Assembly: GCA_017407205.1 (NCBI GenBank)
Contig: JAFQXA010000017.1
Coordinates: 16,177 to 80,176 of the forward strand
Direction of reading: 5' to 3'
DNA from: Clostridia bacterium
GTDB taxonomy: Bacteria > Bacillota > Clostridia > Christensenellales > CAG-138
DNA: 64,000 nt
The notes below the pieces were generated by a model, which ran no database searches, was not told the origin of the DNA, and saw nothing but the letters and a program-made list of their open reading frames with translations. Positions 46,466-55,644 of the stretch are shown here, in pieces; the stretch's first letter is position 1, and every line of letters begins with the position of its first letter. A program made the translations under genes and the position numbers.

Positions 46466-47278
46466 TTATCCGTTTTTCTGCATTATTTTCAGCCAATAAG
46501 TGCTTCCGTCGCTTGCTCTTATGAACCTTTGATAGCCGTTTTTCCTCATTCTCGGCGTCAATGACCTGTATCCGCCCCTGACTGCCCATATTGCAAACTG
46601 TCCGTTATCGGTTTCGTATTTCCCCTCAAGAAAAGCCCTTCCCGTTCTCGGACATATCCTTCTTTGAAAGCTCGCATTCGGAAATTCTTCAGGGAACGGA
46701 TTGAAGCTTTCTTCTGCTGCTTCCTCTGTCGCCTGCTTCGTTTCTTCCTTATTACTGTCTGCACCGAAGTTCGCCTGTTCAAGAAACGAAAAGAGCTCCC
46801 TCGCCCTGTTTATTATTTCCTGTATTGCCTGTGACTGATATTCAGCTTCCGCCTGATTTTCCGTTTCAGTTTCGCTTTCCGGTTCTGTTTCGGTTTCGCT
46901 CTCGGTTTTATTGTCGGTCTCCGCTTCGCTTTCAGTTTCCTTTTGCTCCGCACACTCTTTTAACTTTTCCTCACTTTCGCGGTTCAAAATCATGCTTTTT
47001 ATGCGTTCGCGCGTGCGTTTGTCCCCCTTGAGCCCACTTTCTGCCGCTATAGCCCCATCTATGACAAGGAAGACCGAGTCAAACCGAATCTCGCCCGAAA
47101 CGGTCACTCTGTTTTTGTCCCAAAGAGGCAAGCGAAAAAGGGAGTCACCCACAACATACAGTACAGCGTGCCTTGCATTAAAGGAATCCGGCAGCTCAAA
47201 AACCGTACTTTTGCCCATGCTGTTCATATAAAGTGTATAATTTTTCTTTTTCCCATAAAGCGGTATTATTCTCTTCAT
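46466..47278 (-). CDS. hypothetical protein with acidic low-complexity linker
   Basis: 270 residues in three parts. The N-terminal domain (about 1-100) opens MKRIIPLYGKKKNYTLYMNS and reads as beta-rich (AVLYVVGDSLFRLPLWDKN). An acidic Glu/Thr/Ser repeat stretch (about 108-150) follows. The C-terminal domain (about 205-270) ends YQRFIRASDGSTYWLKIMQKNG. No signal peptide or membrane helix is seen, so it is probably cytoplasmic. GGAGG ribosome binding site. It lies downstream of the glycan gene cluster but no link is evident. Not recognised. Confidence 0.65.
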   Translation of the reverse strand: MKRIIPLYGKKKNYTLYMNSMGKSTVFELPDSFNARHAVLYVVGDSLFRLPLWDKNRVTVSGEIRFDSVFLVIDGAIAAESGLKGDKRTRERIKSMILNRESEEKLKECAEQKETESEAETDNKTESETETEPESETETENQAEAEYQSQAIQEIINRARELFSFLEQANFGADSNKEETKQATEEAAEESFNPFPEEFPNASFQRRICPRTGRAFLEGKYETDNGQFAIWAVRGGYRSLTPRMRKNGYQRFIRASDGSTYWLKIMQKNG

Positions 47279-47332
47279 AAAAATTCCTCCGTAATATGTA
47301 TATTACATAATAAGGAGGAAATGTTACCGTTA

Positions 47333-48601
47333 TTACATATAAAACCTGCGTTCCTTGCTTTCGCCATGCTTTATCGGTACCCATTCTGTTTTCTTTCCAA
47401 AAACTGCCGAAACTGCAATCGGCATATATGTTGCCATATAAAAAGGGAACAAAAGCAAATATGCAAGCTTTTTTGAAAAGCTCATCGGTATGCGCTTATG
47501 GCAGGCAAGAACAGGCACTACTGCCATCATTAAAAATGCAACGTACAAGCCGAGAACAAAAGCAAGTGCAATTATTAAAGCTTCCGAAACGCTTGCCGCC
47601 CTTATCATCGAATAAAAGCAGTTCGCAGCGCCGACAATAAACGCTATTGCTGTCATATGCGCTGCTGCGGCTAAACTTACGAGCAAGTCATAGCAGGCAA
47701 AGCGGTTGCCCTTGTTCTTGAATATACCGCGAAGAAGCGGTTTCCAATAGTGTGATATTACCTGTGCAGTGCCCTTGAGCCAACGCTTTCTCTGCTTCCA
47801 AGACTGCAAAAAAGTATTTGGCTGTTCATCATAGAATATTGCATCGTGGCAATAGACGGACTTTTCGCCCTTTGATACCTGATCAACCGTAAATTCGGAA
47901 TCCTCGGCAAGCAGGGTATAATTCCAGCCGTTTTCCTTTTTGAGGATATCCGCAGCAAAAAGCCAGCCCGTACCCGTTACCATGGTGCTTGAGCCTATCA
48001 ATGTGCGTGAATTATGCATTGTGTAGCAATCTCGGATAAAATAGTAGCCGCAGGCTGCCGCCAAAAAACCGTCATTGAAATTCGATGTTGACCTGTAGCC
48101 CGTCGCAATTCTTGCACCGGAATCAAAAGCATCATTCATGCGTGCCGTATAGTCTTTATCAAGCAGGTTGTCCGCATCAAAAACGAAAAAGCCCTCGCAC
48201 TCCATGGCTTCATCATCTTTTAAAATCTCTTTGCAAAGAGCTTTGAGTGCATAGCCCTTGCCGACTTCCTGCTTGTTGAAGCGTTCAAAAACCTTGGTTG
48301 CACCTGCCATGCAAGCACACTCTGCCGTAGAATCGGTGCAGTTATCCGCCATCACATATATCTTAATAAGCTCTTGGGGGTAGTTTTGAGATTTTATGCT
48401 TTTTATAAGGTCTCCGATAACCGCCTCCTCATTTCTTGCACAAATGAGAAAACCATATCTGTGATCAGCTTTGGCTTGCTTTGTTTTTCTTTTCAAGATA
48501 AGAGGCAGCACAATATAAAAATTGGAGTGAAAATAGCATACGGTGATAATCATACCGACTATTCCTGCCAATATCCCAAGGATGGTTCCTATAATATCCA
48601 C
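47333..48601 (-). CDS. Membrane glycosyltransferase, family 2
   Basis: About 422 residues. One N-terminal membrane helix is followed by a GT-A glycosyltransferase core (LICARNEEAVIGDLIKSIKSQNYP, VFDADNLLD as the DxD motif, and the QRKRWLKGT acceptor motif) and three to four C-terminal helices. This resembles processive glycan synthases. Start set at GTG 48601, one base after the HAD gene stop, because GGGAG precedes it; the open frame extends 16 codons further 5'. Likely makes an extracellular polysaccharide with the neighbouring genes. Confidence 0.8.
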   Translation of the reverse strand: MDIIGTILGILAGIVGMIITVCYFHSNFYIVLPLILKRKTKQAKADHRYGFLICARNEEAVIGDLIKSIKSQNYPQELIKIYVMADNCTDSTAECACMAGATKVFERFNKQEVGKGYALKALCKEILKDDEAMECEGFFVFDADNLLDKDYTARMNDAFDSGARIATGYRSTSNFNDGFLAAACGYYFIRDCYTMHNSRTLIGSSTMVTGTGWLFAADILKKENGWNYTLLAEDSEFTVDQVSKGEKSVYCHDAIFYDEQPNTFLQSWKQRKRWLKGTAQVISHYWKPLLRGIFKNKGNRFACYDLLVSLAAAAHMTAIAFIVGAANCFYSMIRAASVSEALIIALAFVLGLYVAFLMMAVVPVLACHKRIPMSFSKKLAYLLLFPFYMATYMPIAVSAVFGKKTEWVPIKHGESKERRFYM

Positions 48602-48602
48602 T

Positions 48603-49193
48603 TTACTCTCCCAAAATATATGATTTAAGCTTTTTTGTATCACCGTCAAAATGATAGGCTTCTATTCCGCACGCTTTTGCACCCTCCACATTGTGCAAAA
48701 GGTCATCAATAAACAAACATTCCTCACGCTTGAGCGAATATTTGTTGAGCAAATACTCAAATATATCCGCGTTGGGCTTTGACATTTTTATATCCGCAGA
48801 AAACACCTTGCCGTCAAATATTTCGAGAATTTCAAATATTTTGCTCTTTTGAGAAAAATACGTAGGTGCGTTTGACAAAAGATATATGCCCCTGCCCTCT
48901 TTTTTGAAAAAGCGAATCATCTCGTCCATTCCCTCAACGGGGGGAAGGATTTTATACCAATCACGCATAAGCGTTTCAACGGTTGCTTCAAGCCTTTGAG
49001 GGACAAGCGATTTTGCTTTTTCAACATAGTCTTTATACTCTATCCTGCCTGCATCAATGTCGCCCCAATTTTCAAAAACGGCTTTTATTATACAGGAAAC
49101 GTCTTTTTCATCCTCGCAAAAATGAGCCGCAATACTCATGGGCTCAAATTTTGCTATTACATTTCCGAAATCAAATATTATATTCTTAATCAT
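48603..49193 (-). CDS. HAD-superfamily hydrolase
   Basis: 196 residues. IFDFGNVI near the N-terminus gives the modified HAD motif I (DFGN), ISNAP-like LLSNAPTYF motif II and FIDDLLHNVEGA motif IV. This is the phosphatase/epoxide-hydrolase-type branch. It overlaps the upstream glycosyltransferase gene by 8 bp and abuts the downstream one. A sugar-phosphate phosphatase role fits the context but is inferred. Confidence 0.88.
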   Translation of the reverse strand: MIKNIIFDFGNVIAKFEPMSIAAHFCEDEKDVSCIIKAVFENWGDIDAGRIEYKDYVEKAKSLVPQRLEATVETLMRDWYKILPPVEGMDEMIRFFKKEGRGIYLLSNAPTYFSQKSKIFEILEIFDGKVFSADIKMSKPNADIFEYLLNKYSLKREECLFIDDLLHNVEGAKACGIEAYHFDGDTKKLKSYILGE

Positions 49194-50130
49194 CTCTCTT
49201 GGATTCCGCTTTTCTTCTTCTCAATATTTTGGTGACAAAATCCCACATTTCATATATGCAGTCAAGCGGTGAATATACGCACATCAGGAATGCCGAAAGG
49301 AGCATTTTGCCATACATCTTATTACGCCTGTATGCAACAGTCATAACCGCCTGATGCCTGAAGCGGACATACATACGCTCACGAAGCGTTAACACATGAT
49401 AATACTGCTTCTTTATTTCAAAGAGGCGTTTTTCTCCCCTTATCTTGTTCATGCCCTGCGATATCTGCTCCATCTCGCTGTCGCGTACACCGCAAACATC
49501 CGAACGGTTAAGATATCTTATTTTAAGCCCCTGTTCAATGCTCTTGAGCATGAGCATATATTCCTGGGACATCTTCATATCGTCAAAACCGCCTATTCTT
49601 TTAAGCGCTTCCGTCCTGTACATGAATGTTGCCGTACCTGCAAGGTTCTTCATGAGGTGGTACTTAAGCAGCGAAGTCTTATCATACTTTACAACAAAGC
49701 TGTAGTCACGGAAATCAACAACCTTACCGTTCCTGTTCATTGCCGTAACATTGGAAAATGACATATCACAATCATTTTCAATCATGAAATTAACCTGAGC
49801 TTCGGTCTTTTCTTCCCAATAATGATCATCATCGTCAAGAAAAGCTATGTACTCGCCCTTTGCAGCAGCTATACCGTTGTTACGTGCAAGCGAAGCACCC
49901 ATGTTCTTAGGATTCTCAACATAAACGACTGACGGATCATCGGCAAATTTTTCCATATATTCTTTGACCGCTTTTCTGTATTCAGAATCCGGCGGATTAT
50001 CGTCAACAATAATATGCTCTATATTCTTATATGTCTGTCCTTTTACGCAGGAAATAACTGACTCCAAAAACTTCGGATTCCTCTTATATGTAGGCGTGAT
50101 AACGCTTACAAGCGGTTGTCTGTTTTCCAT
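49186..50130 (-). CDS. Glycosyltransferase family 2
   Basis: 314 residues. VSVITPTYKRNPKFLESVI, HIIVDDNPPDSEYRKAV and AFLDDDDHYW are the nucleotide-sugar and metal-binding motifs of GT2. It is cytoplasmic, with a basic C-terminal tail that may lie on the membrane. First gene of GT2-HAD-GT2, good AAGGAG. Probably adds sugars to a surface glycan. Confidence 0.9.
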   Translation of the reverse strand: MENRQPLVSVITPTYKRNPKFLESVISCVKGQTYKNIEHIIVDDNPPDSEYRKAVKEYMEKFADDPSVVYVENPKNMGASLARNNGIAAAKGEYIAFLDDDDHYWEEKTEAQVNFMIENDCDMSFSNVTAMNRNGKVVDFRDYSFVVKYDKTSLLKYHLMKNLAGTATFMYRTEALKRIGGFDDMKMSQEYMLMLKSIEQGLKIRYLNRSDVCGVRDSEMEQISQGMNKIRGEKRLFEIKKQYYHVLTLRERMYVRFRHQAVMTVAYRRNKMYGKMLLSAFLMCVYSPLDCIYEMWDFVTKILRRRKAESKRDD

Positions 50131-50252
50131 AAAATACTCCTTTATCCTTTATTCCCACACATTATACCACAATGCTGACACTTTTGTGATACTAAAGCGA
50201 AAATGTCTTCTGAAATAGTGAAAAACTCTGCCAAAAAGCCGAGTTTTTCCAT

Positions 50253-50284
50253 ACTTATTCACTATTCAATATAAGTTATAACTT
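50253..50284 (-). repeat. heptameric AT-rich 3'-end block, copy A
   Basis: ACTTATTCACTATTCAATA followed by TAAGTTATAACTT. It reads as 7-bp units (TTATTCA, CTATTCA...). It lies 25 bp beyond the stop of the minus-strand XRE gene and is followed on that strand by a hairpin AAAAACTC/GAGTTTTT (50220-50248). Confidence 0.7.
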
Positions 50285-50309
50285 CAAACAGGCCGCAACG
50301 CGGCTTGTT

Positions 50310-50537
50310 TCATCCTCTGAAATCGAAAAGCTCTTTGGGCGTAACCTCAAGCACTTCGCACATTTTGAATATCAAATCAAACGAAACGCCGACATTGCCC
50401 AATTCGATTGCACTTATATGACTTCTTGATATATCAACATATTCTGCTAATTGCAGTTGTGTTAATCTTTTCTTTTTTCTGTAGTATACGACATTCAATC
50501 CAAATTTCTCGTAATACTGTTTGTATTCGCTTTTCAA
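50310..50537 (-). CDS. XRE-family transcriptional regulator
   Basis: 75 residues: NVVYYRKKKRLTQLQLAEYVDISRSHISAIELGNVGVSFDLIFKM, a plain HTH_3. Starts with TTG at 50537 preceded by GAGGTGATA. It diverges from a small membrane protein gene. Likely a local repressor; target unknown. Confidence 0.85.
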   Translation of the reverse strand: MKSEYKQYYEKFGLNVVYYRKKKRLTQLQLAEYVDISRSHISAIELGNVGVSFDLIFKMCEVLEVTPKELFDFRG

Positions 50538-50612
50538 AGCAATATCACCTCACATAAATAGTTTATTGAAGGTGACGCATATCATAAACCATGTTAAAAA
50601 GTCGTAACGACA

Positions 50613-50641
50613 TTGATACTTGTCATTTTATGCATTATAAT
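50613..50641 (+). promoter_or_regulatory. sigma-A promoter for a leaderless membrane-protein transcript
   Basis: TTGATA (50613-50618), 17 bp, TATAAT (50636-50641). The ATG is at 50649, 7 bp after the -10, with no Shine-Dalgarno. Same geometry as the sortase promoters. Confidence 0.6.
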
Positions 50642-50648
50642 AAATATT

Positions 50649-51038
50649 ATGCAAAACGATATTGAAAACAACACAAAAAATACGCAAAAAAACACTGAGA
50701 ATAACACTGAGAAAAGCATCCCTGATTTGTTGCTTAAAACAGGTCAGGAATTTTATTGGTGCGGTATTCTTTTTATTAAGATCTTCTTAACAGCATTGTT
50801 TGTGCTTATCACGCTTATGTTGATCATAGAGATAACCGCCGATTATCCCGGAAAACTCAGCGATTGTCTTACGCTTAATTCTTCAAGCCTTTTGGTTGAC
50901 TTACTGTTTTTCTCTTCATATATAGGCTTTTTATTCGGTATTGTCGGAGCGGTGCTCTATTTGCTCAGTCTTCATTACGCCGGTTTGGGACAGATAGCCC
51001 AAAACACGATGCCGAAAACAGACACGGACACGAAATAA
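50649..51038 (+). CDS. hypothetical membrane protein
   Basis: 129 residues from ATG 50649. Asn/Thr-rich N-terminus (NNTKNTQKNTENNTEK), then two transmembrane helices (about 37-58 and 78-105) and a short tail. Divergent from an XRE gene 112 bp away. No family recognised. The open frame extends 12 codons upstream from a TTG that lies in the -35 box. Confidence 0.65.
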   Translation: MQNDIENNTKNTQKNTENNTEKSIPDLLLKTGQEFYWCGILFIKIFLTALFVLITLMLIIEITADYPGKLSDCLTLNSSSLLVDLLFFSSYIGFLFGIVGAVLYLLSLHYAGLGQIAQNTMPKTDTDTK

Positions 51039-51134
51039 TTTCGTATATACGCATTTATTTCGCATCAGAGTGTTTTTGCAAAAAAATAAAGCTCAAACTT
51101 AATTGAGCTTTTTTGTTTAATTCGTCCGTTATTT

Positions 51135-52415
51135 TTATATTTTCTCCTTGAGTTTCATGACCTCATCAAGCAAAGCTAAAACAGGCTTTATGCTCTTGAG
51201 CTCTTTGTAGAAAGACTTGAATTCTTCCTTATTTTTTACATATTTATCAAAGTCTTCGTTTGAATTCTCGACTTTAAGAAAAGCGTTGTTTTCGTTTATC
51301 TTTTCAACGATGCCCTTCTCTCTCAAAAATGACTCGTACCTGTCAAACTTTGATGCATACGTTTCGTTGAACTTGGTATAATCTGCTTCGAGGTACATCT
51401 GATAAACATCATCTGCACTAAGACAGTCGTTCTTCTTCGCCATGCGGCACGGTATATTGTAAAACTCCGCCATTTCGAGCGTTCTTGAGTCAATCGCAAA
51501 AACCGTTGCCGGAATTCCCGAAAGTATAGGCATTATCGAGCCGTGTATGCGTGTGCCGAAAGAATAATTGAAACCGCTGTTTTTGAGATATGCATACCAT
51601 GCATCCATGTCTGCAATATGCTTTATTCTTCCCTCGCTCAGATACAAAGCGGACTCAATGCCAAAGTTTCGGTAAAAGCGCAATTTTGCTTTGAGTGAAC
51701 GATCGGACAAGAAGTTTTCATCATAGAGCATGGGGAAATATACATCCTGGTCAAAAAACTCGCTGTCTTTAAAATATGAAGCAGCCTTTGAATACAGGGG
51801 CATTTTTCCGTTGAAAAGCGGTTTTAATTCGCTTTTGGAAACCTTATTTTTGACTTCCATTTTAAAATTTCTTCCAAGCTGATACAACGAAGGACAGCCC
51901 GTCACAACGGCCGACGGAAAGCCGAGACGCACAAAAAACTCTTTTGAGAATTCACCGCGCAGGGCAAATTCACCGCCCGTTTTGTATATTGCTTCGATAA
52001 ATCTTTTTGCTCTGTCGCCTATGTCAGAAACAAGCGCTTCAAGCTCATTATAATCCCTCGCCTGAACACCGCAGGCGATTATATAAGTCGGTATCTTTAT
52101 TTTCTCAAAAGTCTCAGCAAGCGTTTCCATGCCACCTGCCCATTCCCTGCCAAAAAAGTTTGCCATCGGGTAGATTATCATGTCATAGCTTGCATTTATT
52201 TCGTCCGTCGTTTCATTGCTTCGGAACGTTATTTGATTTGTACCGTCATTTATCTGGGAATACAATCCCATGAACCAAAGCTTGTTTCCCCAGTTCGGGC
52301 AAAACGAATTAAAGTTTGTCTTTACGTGTTCAAACAAGCCTTTATAATCGGTTCTGTTGAAAATATCGAGCTCATTCCCTTTTACAATAGGTCTCCAGAT
52401 AAGTATACGGCTCAT
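51135..52415 (-). CDS. Polysaccharide pyruvyl transferase family protein
   Basis: 426 residues. Rossmann-like fold with an N-terminal segment (NWGNKLWFMGLYS) and the later YSFGTRIHGSIMPILSGIPATVFAIDSRTLEMAEFY, the conserved C-terminal part of the PS_pyruv_trans family. The enzyme adds pyruvate ketals from phosphoenolpyruvate to surface sugars. Its ATG overlaps the stop of a small ribbon-helix-helix gene (ATGA). Confidence 0.82.
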   Translation of the reverse strand: MSRILIWRPIVKGNELDIFNRTDYKGLFEHVKTNFNSFCPNWGNKLWFMGLYSQINDGTNQITFRSNETTDEINASYDMIIYPMANFFGREWAGGMETLAETFEKIKIPTYIIACGVQARDYNELEALVSDIGDRAKRFIEAIYKTGGEFALRGEFSKEFFVRLGFPSAVVTGCPSLYQLGRNFKMEVKNKVSKSELKPLFNGKMPLYSKAASYFKDSEFFDQDVYFPMLYDENFLSDRSLKAKLRFYRNFGIESALYLSEGRIKHIADMDAWYAYLKNSGFNYSFGTRIHGSIMPILSGIPATVFAIDSRTLEMAEFYNIPCRMAKKNDCLSADDVYQMYLEADYTKFNETYASKFDRYESFLREKGIVEKINENNAFLKVENSNEDFDKYVKNKEEFKSFYKELKSIKPVLALLDEVMKLKEKI

Positions 52416-52585
52416 TGTCTGCTTCCCTCCATATGCTCAAGTGCAAATACAATGCATTGATTGATAAACTCATTCCTGCTTATATCTACTTTCGCAGCGT
52501 TTTCATCAACATACTTCAGCAATTCAGAAGGTATTCGAATGGAAATGACCTCTTTATCCTGTTTTTTCGGCAAAAAAACATTCAT
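52412..52585 (-). CDS. small ribbon-helix-helix (CopG/Arc-like) protein
   Basis: 57 residues: MNVFLPKKQDKEVISIRIPS then ELLKYVDENAAKVDISRNEF and INQCIVFALEHMEG. The beta strand VISIRIP followed by two helices is the ribbon-helix-helix DNA-binding fold. GGGGG precedes the ATG at 52585. It is translationally coupled to the pyruvyl transferase, which suggests it represses this two-gene operon. An antitoxin role is possible but no toxin is adjacent. Confidence 0.75.
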   Translation of the reverse strand: MNVFLPKKQDKEVISIRIPSELLKYVDENAAKVDISRNEFINQCIVFALEHMEGSRQ

Positions 52586-52688
52586 ATTTCAACCCCCTTT
52601 TAAAAATTGTATTCGTTTTCTTATTTTTTGTATGTATTCTGTTTTTAATACTGCTTTTCGAATACAAAAAAGGGATTTTCAAGCACCA

Positions 52689-52726
52689 AAAAAACACCGT
52701 TTTGCTAAAAGCGAAACGGTGTTTCT
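52689..52726 (-). terminator. Terminator of the GGGtGRT operon
   Basis: AAACACCGTTT / AAACGGTGTTT stem. On the minus strand it ends in a T-run. Confidence 0.75.
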
Positions 52727-52744
52727 TGAAAATACGTTTATTTA

Positions 52745-53740
52745 TTATTTAGCCTGCTCGATAGCAACTGCCATTGCAACTGTTGCACCGACCATGGGGT
52801 TGTTGCCCATGCCGATGAGGCCCATCATTTCAACGTGAGCGGGAACTGATGAAGAACCTGCAAACTGAGCGTCACTGTGCATTCTGCCCATTGTGTCTGT
52901 CATGCCGTAGGAAGCGGGACCTGCTGCCATGTTGTCGGGGTGAAGCGTTCTGCCTGTGCCGCCGCCCGATGCAACTGAGAAGTACTTCTTGCCGTTTTCT
53001 GTGCACCACTTCTTGTATGTGCCTGCAACGGGATGCTGGAAGCGTGTGGGGTTGGTTGAGTTACCTGTGATTGAAACGTCAACACTCTCGTGACGCATAA
53101 TTGCAACGCCTTCGTTTACATCGTCAGCACCGTAGCAGCGAACCTTTGAACGGTCGCCGTCTGAGAAAGCCTTTGTTGAAACAACCTTAAGCTCGCCTGT
53201 GTACTGATCATAATCCGTCTCAACGAATGTGAAGCCGTTGATTCTTGAGATGATGTAAGCTGCATCCTTGCCCAAGCCATTCAAAATAACCTGGAGGGGC
53301 TGCTTGCGAACTTTGTTAGCAGTTTTTGCAATACCGATTGCGCCTTCTGCTGCTGCAAAGCTCTCATGGCCTGCCAGGAAAGCGAAGCAATTTGTTTCTT
53401 CGCGAAGAAGCATTGCGCCAAGATTACCGTGGCCAAGACCTACGCTGCGCTGGTCTGCAACCGAACCGGGGATACAGAAAGCCTGGAGGCCTTCACCGAT
53501 TGCTTCAGCTGCTTCTGCTGCATTCTTTACGCCCTTTTTCAATGCGATTGCTGCACCGAGGATGTAAGCCCAGACTGCATTTTCAAAAGCGATGGGCTGT
53601 ATGCCGTGAACTATTGCGCGGCCGTCGATACCCTTTGCCTTGAGCATTTCGTCAGCTGCTTCGAGGCTCTCGATACCGTACTTTGCCATAACTGCATTTA
53701 TTTTATCTATTCTTCTTTCGTAACCTTCAAATGATACCAT
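52745..53740 (-). CDS. GGGtGRT-family protein
   Basis: 331 residues. It carries the defining SVASGGGTGRTLHPDNMAAG stretch (about 266-285) and long helical, Ala/Gly-rich segments (GHGNLGAMLLREETNCFAFLAGHE). The family is named after this motif and has no known function that I can cite. It lies 15 bp downstream of an IscU-like scaffold gene and ends at a strong terminator. No transmembrane or signal sequence, so cytoplasmic. Conserved Cys in NCFAFLAGHE and AFCIPG might bind metal or cluster. Confidence 0.85.
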   Translation of the reverse strand: MVSFEGYERRIDKINAVMAKYGIESLEAADEMLKAKGIDGRAIVHGIQPIAFENAVWAYILGAAIALKKGVKNAAEAAEAIGEGLQAFCIPGSVADQRSVGLGHGNLGAMLLREETNCFAFLAGHESFAAAEGAIGIAKTANKVRKQPLQVILNGLGKDAAYIISRINGFTFVETDYDQYTGELKVVSTKAFSDGDRSKVRCYGADDVNEGVAIMRHESVDVSITGNSTNPTRFQHPVAGTYKKWCTENGKKYFSVASGGGTGRTLHPDNMAAGPASYGMTDTMGRMHSDAQFAGSSSVPAHVEMMGLIGMGNNPMVGATVAMAVAIEQAK

Positions 53741-53755
53741 TGTAGCTTCCTCCTA

Positions 53756-54448
53756 TTACTCGTGTCTGGGGTCGATAACCTTAACCGCCTCATCGAAACG
53801 ACCGTAGGTGCTGATATTCTTTTCGTAAGCGGACTTGGGATCTTCGCCCTTCTTGATAGCATCCATCATCTTGCCGAGGCTTACGAACTTGTAGCCGATG
53901 ATCTCATCGTTTGCATCAAGACCGATTGCGAGTACATAACCCTCTGCCATTTCAAGGTAACGGGGGCCCTTTGCCTTTGTGCCGTACATTGTGCCGACCT
54001 GAGTTCTCAAGCCCTTGCCCAAATCTTCAAGGCCTGCGCCGATGGGAAGACCGTCTTCACTGAATGCGCTCTGTGTTCTGCCGTATACAATCTGCAGGAA
54101 GAGCTCACGCATTGCTGTGTTGATAGCATCACATACCAAGTCGGAGTTGAGAGCTTCGAGGATTGTTTTGCCGGGAAGAATTTCACTTGCCATTGCAGCA
54201 GAGTGTGTCATGCCTGAGCAGCCCAATGTCTCAACGAGTGCTTCTTCGATAACGCCGTTCTTTACATTGAGTGTGAGCTTGCAAGCGCCCTGCTGGGGTG
54301 CGCACCAGCCTACACCGTGTGTAAGGCCGTTGATGTCCTTAATTTCCTTTGACTTGACCCACTTGCCCTCTTCGGGGATGGGTGCCGGATCGTGCTTTGC
54401 GCCCTTTGCAACGCAATACATTTCTTGCACTTCACGGGAATATTGCAT
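53756..54448 (-). CDS. IscU/NifU-like Fe-S scaffold protein
   Basis: 230 residues. The IscU-like domain has GWCAPQQGACKLTLNV, then ETLGCSGMTHSAAMASEILPGKT, the equivalent of the NifU GC..S...S.M...I.GKT block. The third canonical Cys of IscU is not evident, and about 80 residues are appended C-terminally. It may bind or hand over Fe-S clusters to its partner, the GGGtGRT protein, with which it forms a two-gene operon. No IscS or other cluster gene is near. Confidence 0.8.
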   Translation of the reverse strand: MQYSREVQEMYCVAKGAKHDPAPIPEEGKWVKSKEIKDINGLTHGVGWCAPQQGACKLTLNVKNGVIEEALVETLGCSGMTHSAAMASEILPGKTILEALNSDLVCDAINTAMRELFLQIVYGRTQSAFSEDGLPIGAGLEDLGKGLRTQVGTMYGTKAKGPRYLEMAEGYVLAIGLDANDEIIGYKFVSLGKMMDAIKKGEDPKSAYEKNISTYGRFDEAVKVIDPRHE

Positions 54449-54626
54449 AATAACTTGTCCTCCTAAATAAGTTTAATAAGTTTGTTTGTCCTTATTTTCA
54501 CAAATATAGTATACCGACAATTTGAGTTTGTATCAATAGCTTTCTTTTAAAAAAAGCGTTTTTACCTATCATATTTTCCTTGACATGAACACTTTATGAT
54601 AAAATAATGTTTTAAAGGAGGCTTTT

Positions 54627-55559
54627 ATGGTTAACTCAAAAACACGGCTTTTGCTGTTACTTAAAATTTTCAGCGAGAAAACGGACAAAGGGCACCGCAT
54701 GAGCGTACCTGCACTTATTCACGAGCTTGAAAAGTCCGGCATTGAAGCAGACAGGAAAACCTTATACCGCGACATACAGGCACTTCGTGACTCTTGTTTT
54801 GACATAGTTTCATCCTCACGCGGTTATTATCTGGGCAGTCGCACGCTCTCGTTTTCCGACCTGAAGCTTCTTTTATCCTGCGTTGACAACGCCTCGTTTA
54901 TAACCTCCGCCACGCAGGCAAAGCTTAAGGACTCGCTTTTATCCCTCGCAAGCGAAAATGACCGCACATTCCTCTCAAGATACAGCACGATACACTCCGT
55001 TCGCGAAGTGTCCGACGACATTTCAAGAGCACTCGATACCATATGCACAGCCCACGCAAACAATACAAAAATATCATTCCTTGACGAAAGCTTTGCAAGT
55101 CCCAAAAATGCAGAGCCCATTGCAATATTAAGCTCAGACAACGGTTTTATACTCGTATGCCGTTTTGAAGGTGAGGACGCTTTGTCGTTCCTTGATATAA
55201 AGAGCCTTCACAATGTGAAAGTGCTCGCGACCCCCGCCCAGAACACCGCACCCATTGAGCTTAGTGGCAACGACAGCATAAAAAAGATGCTTTTCACACA
55301 AGACAGCAGGCAGGAAATCATCACTTTAAAATGTGACAGCTCCATCCGTAATGCCATCTTTGAAAAATTCGGTGCAAACGCTTCCTATTCAAAAGACTAT
55401 ATGAACACATTCACAATCAATGTGAAAGCACCCGTTACGGACGAGCTCGTTTGCTTTCTTGCACGGTTCGGCAGCTCAGTCGAAGCACTGTCACCTGACT
55501 CACTCAGGCAAAAGCTTGGCGACTTTTTTGGCTCGGCTTATTCGCTTTACAAAAAATAA
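54627..55559 (+). CDS. WYL-type/DeoR-like transcriptional regulator
   Basis: 310 residues. An N-terminal winged helix (RLLLLLKIFSEKTDKGHRMSVPALIHELEKSGIEADRKTLYRDIQALRD) is followed by the WYL-like middle and C-terminal domains, though the WYL tripeptide itself is replaced. Such regulators sense ligands or nucleic acids. GGAGG ribosome binding site. It diverges from the IscU-like/GGGtGRT operon, which it might control; this is inferred. Confidence 0.8.
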   Translation: MVNSKTRLLLLLKIFSEKTDKGHRMSVPALIHELEKSGIEADRKTLYRDIQALRDSCFDIVSSSRGYYLGSRTLSFSDLKLLLSCVDNASFITSATQAKLKDSLLSLASENDRTFLSRYSTIHSVREVSDDISRALDTICTAHANNTKISFLDESFASPKNAEPIAILSSDNGFILVCRFEGEDALSFLDIKSLHNVKVLATPAQNTAPIELSGNDSIKKMLFTQDSRQEIITLKCDSSIRNAIFEKFGANASYSKDYMNTFTINVKAPVTDELVCFLARFGSSVEALSPDSLRQKLGDFFGSAYSLYKK

Positions 55560-55644
55560 ATGCTATAATTTAGAAAATCTTAAACGAATTTTAATGTTTG
55601 AAGCGTATCATAATAAAAAAATCAAAGTTCAAAGGAGATTTAAT

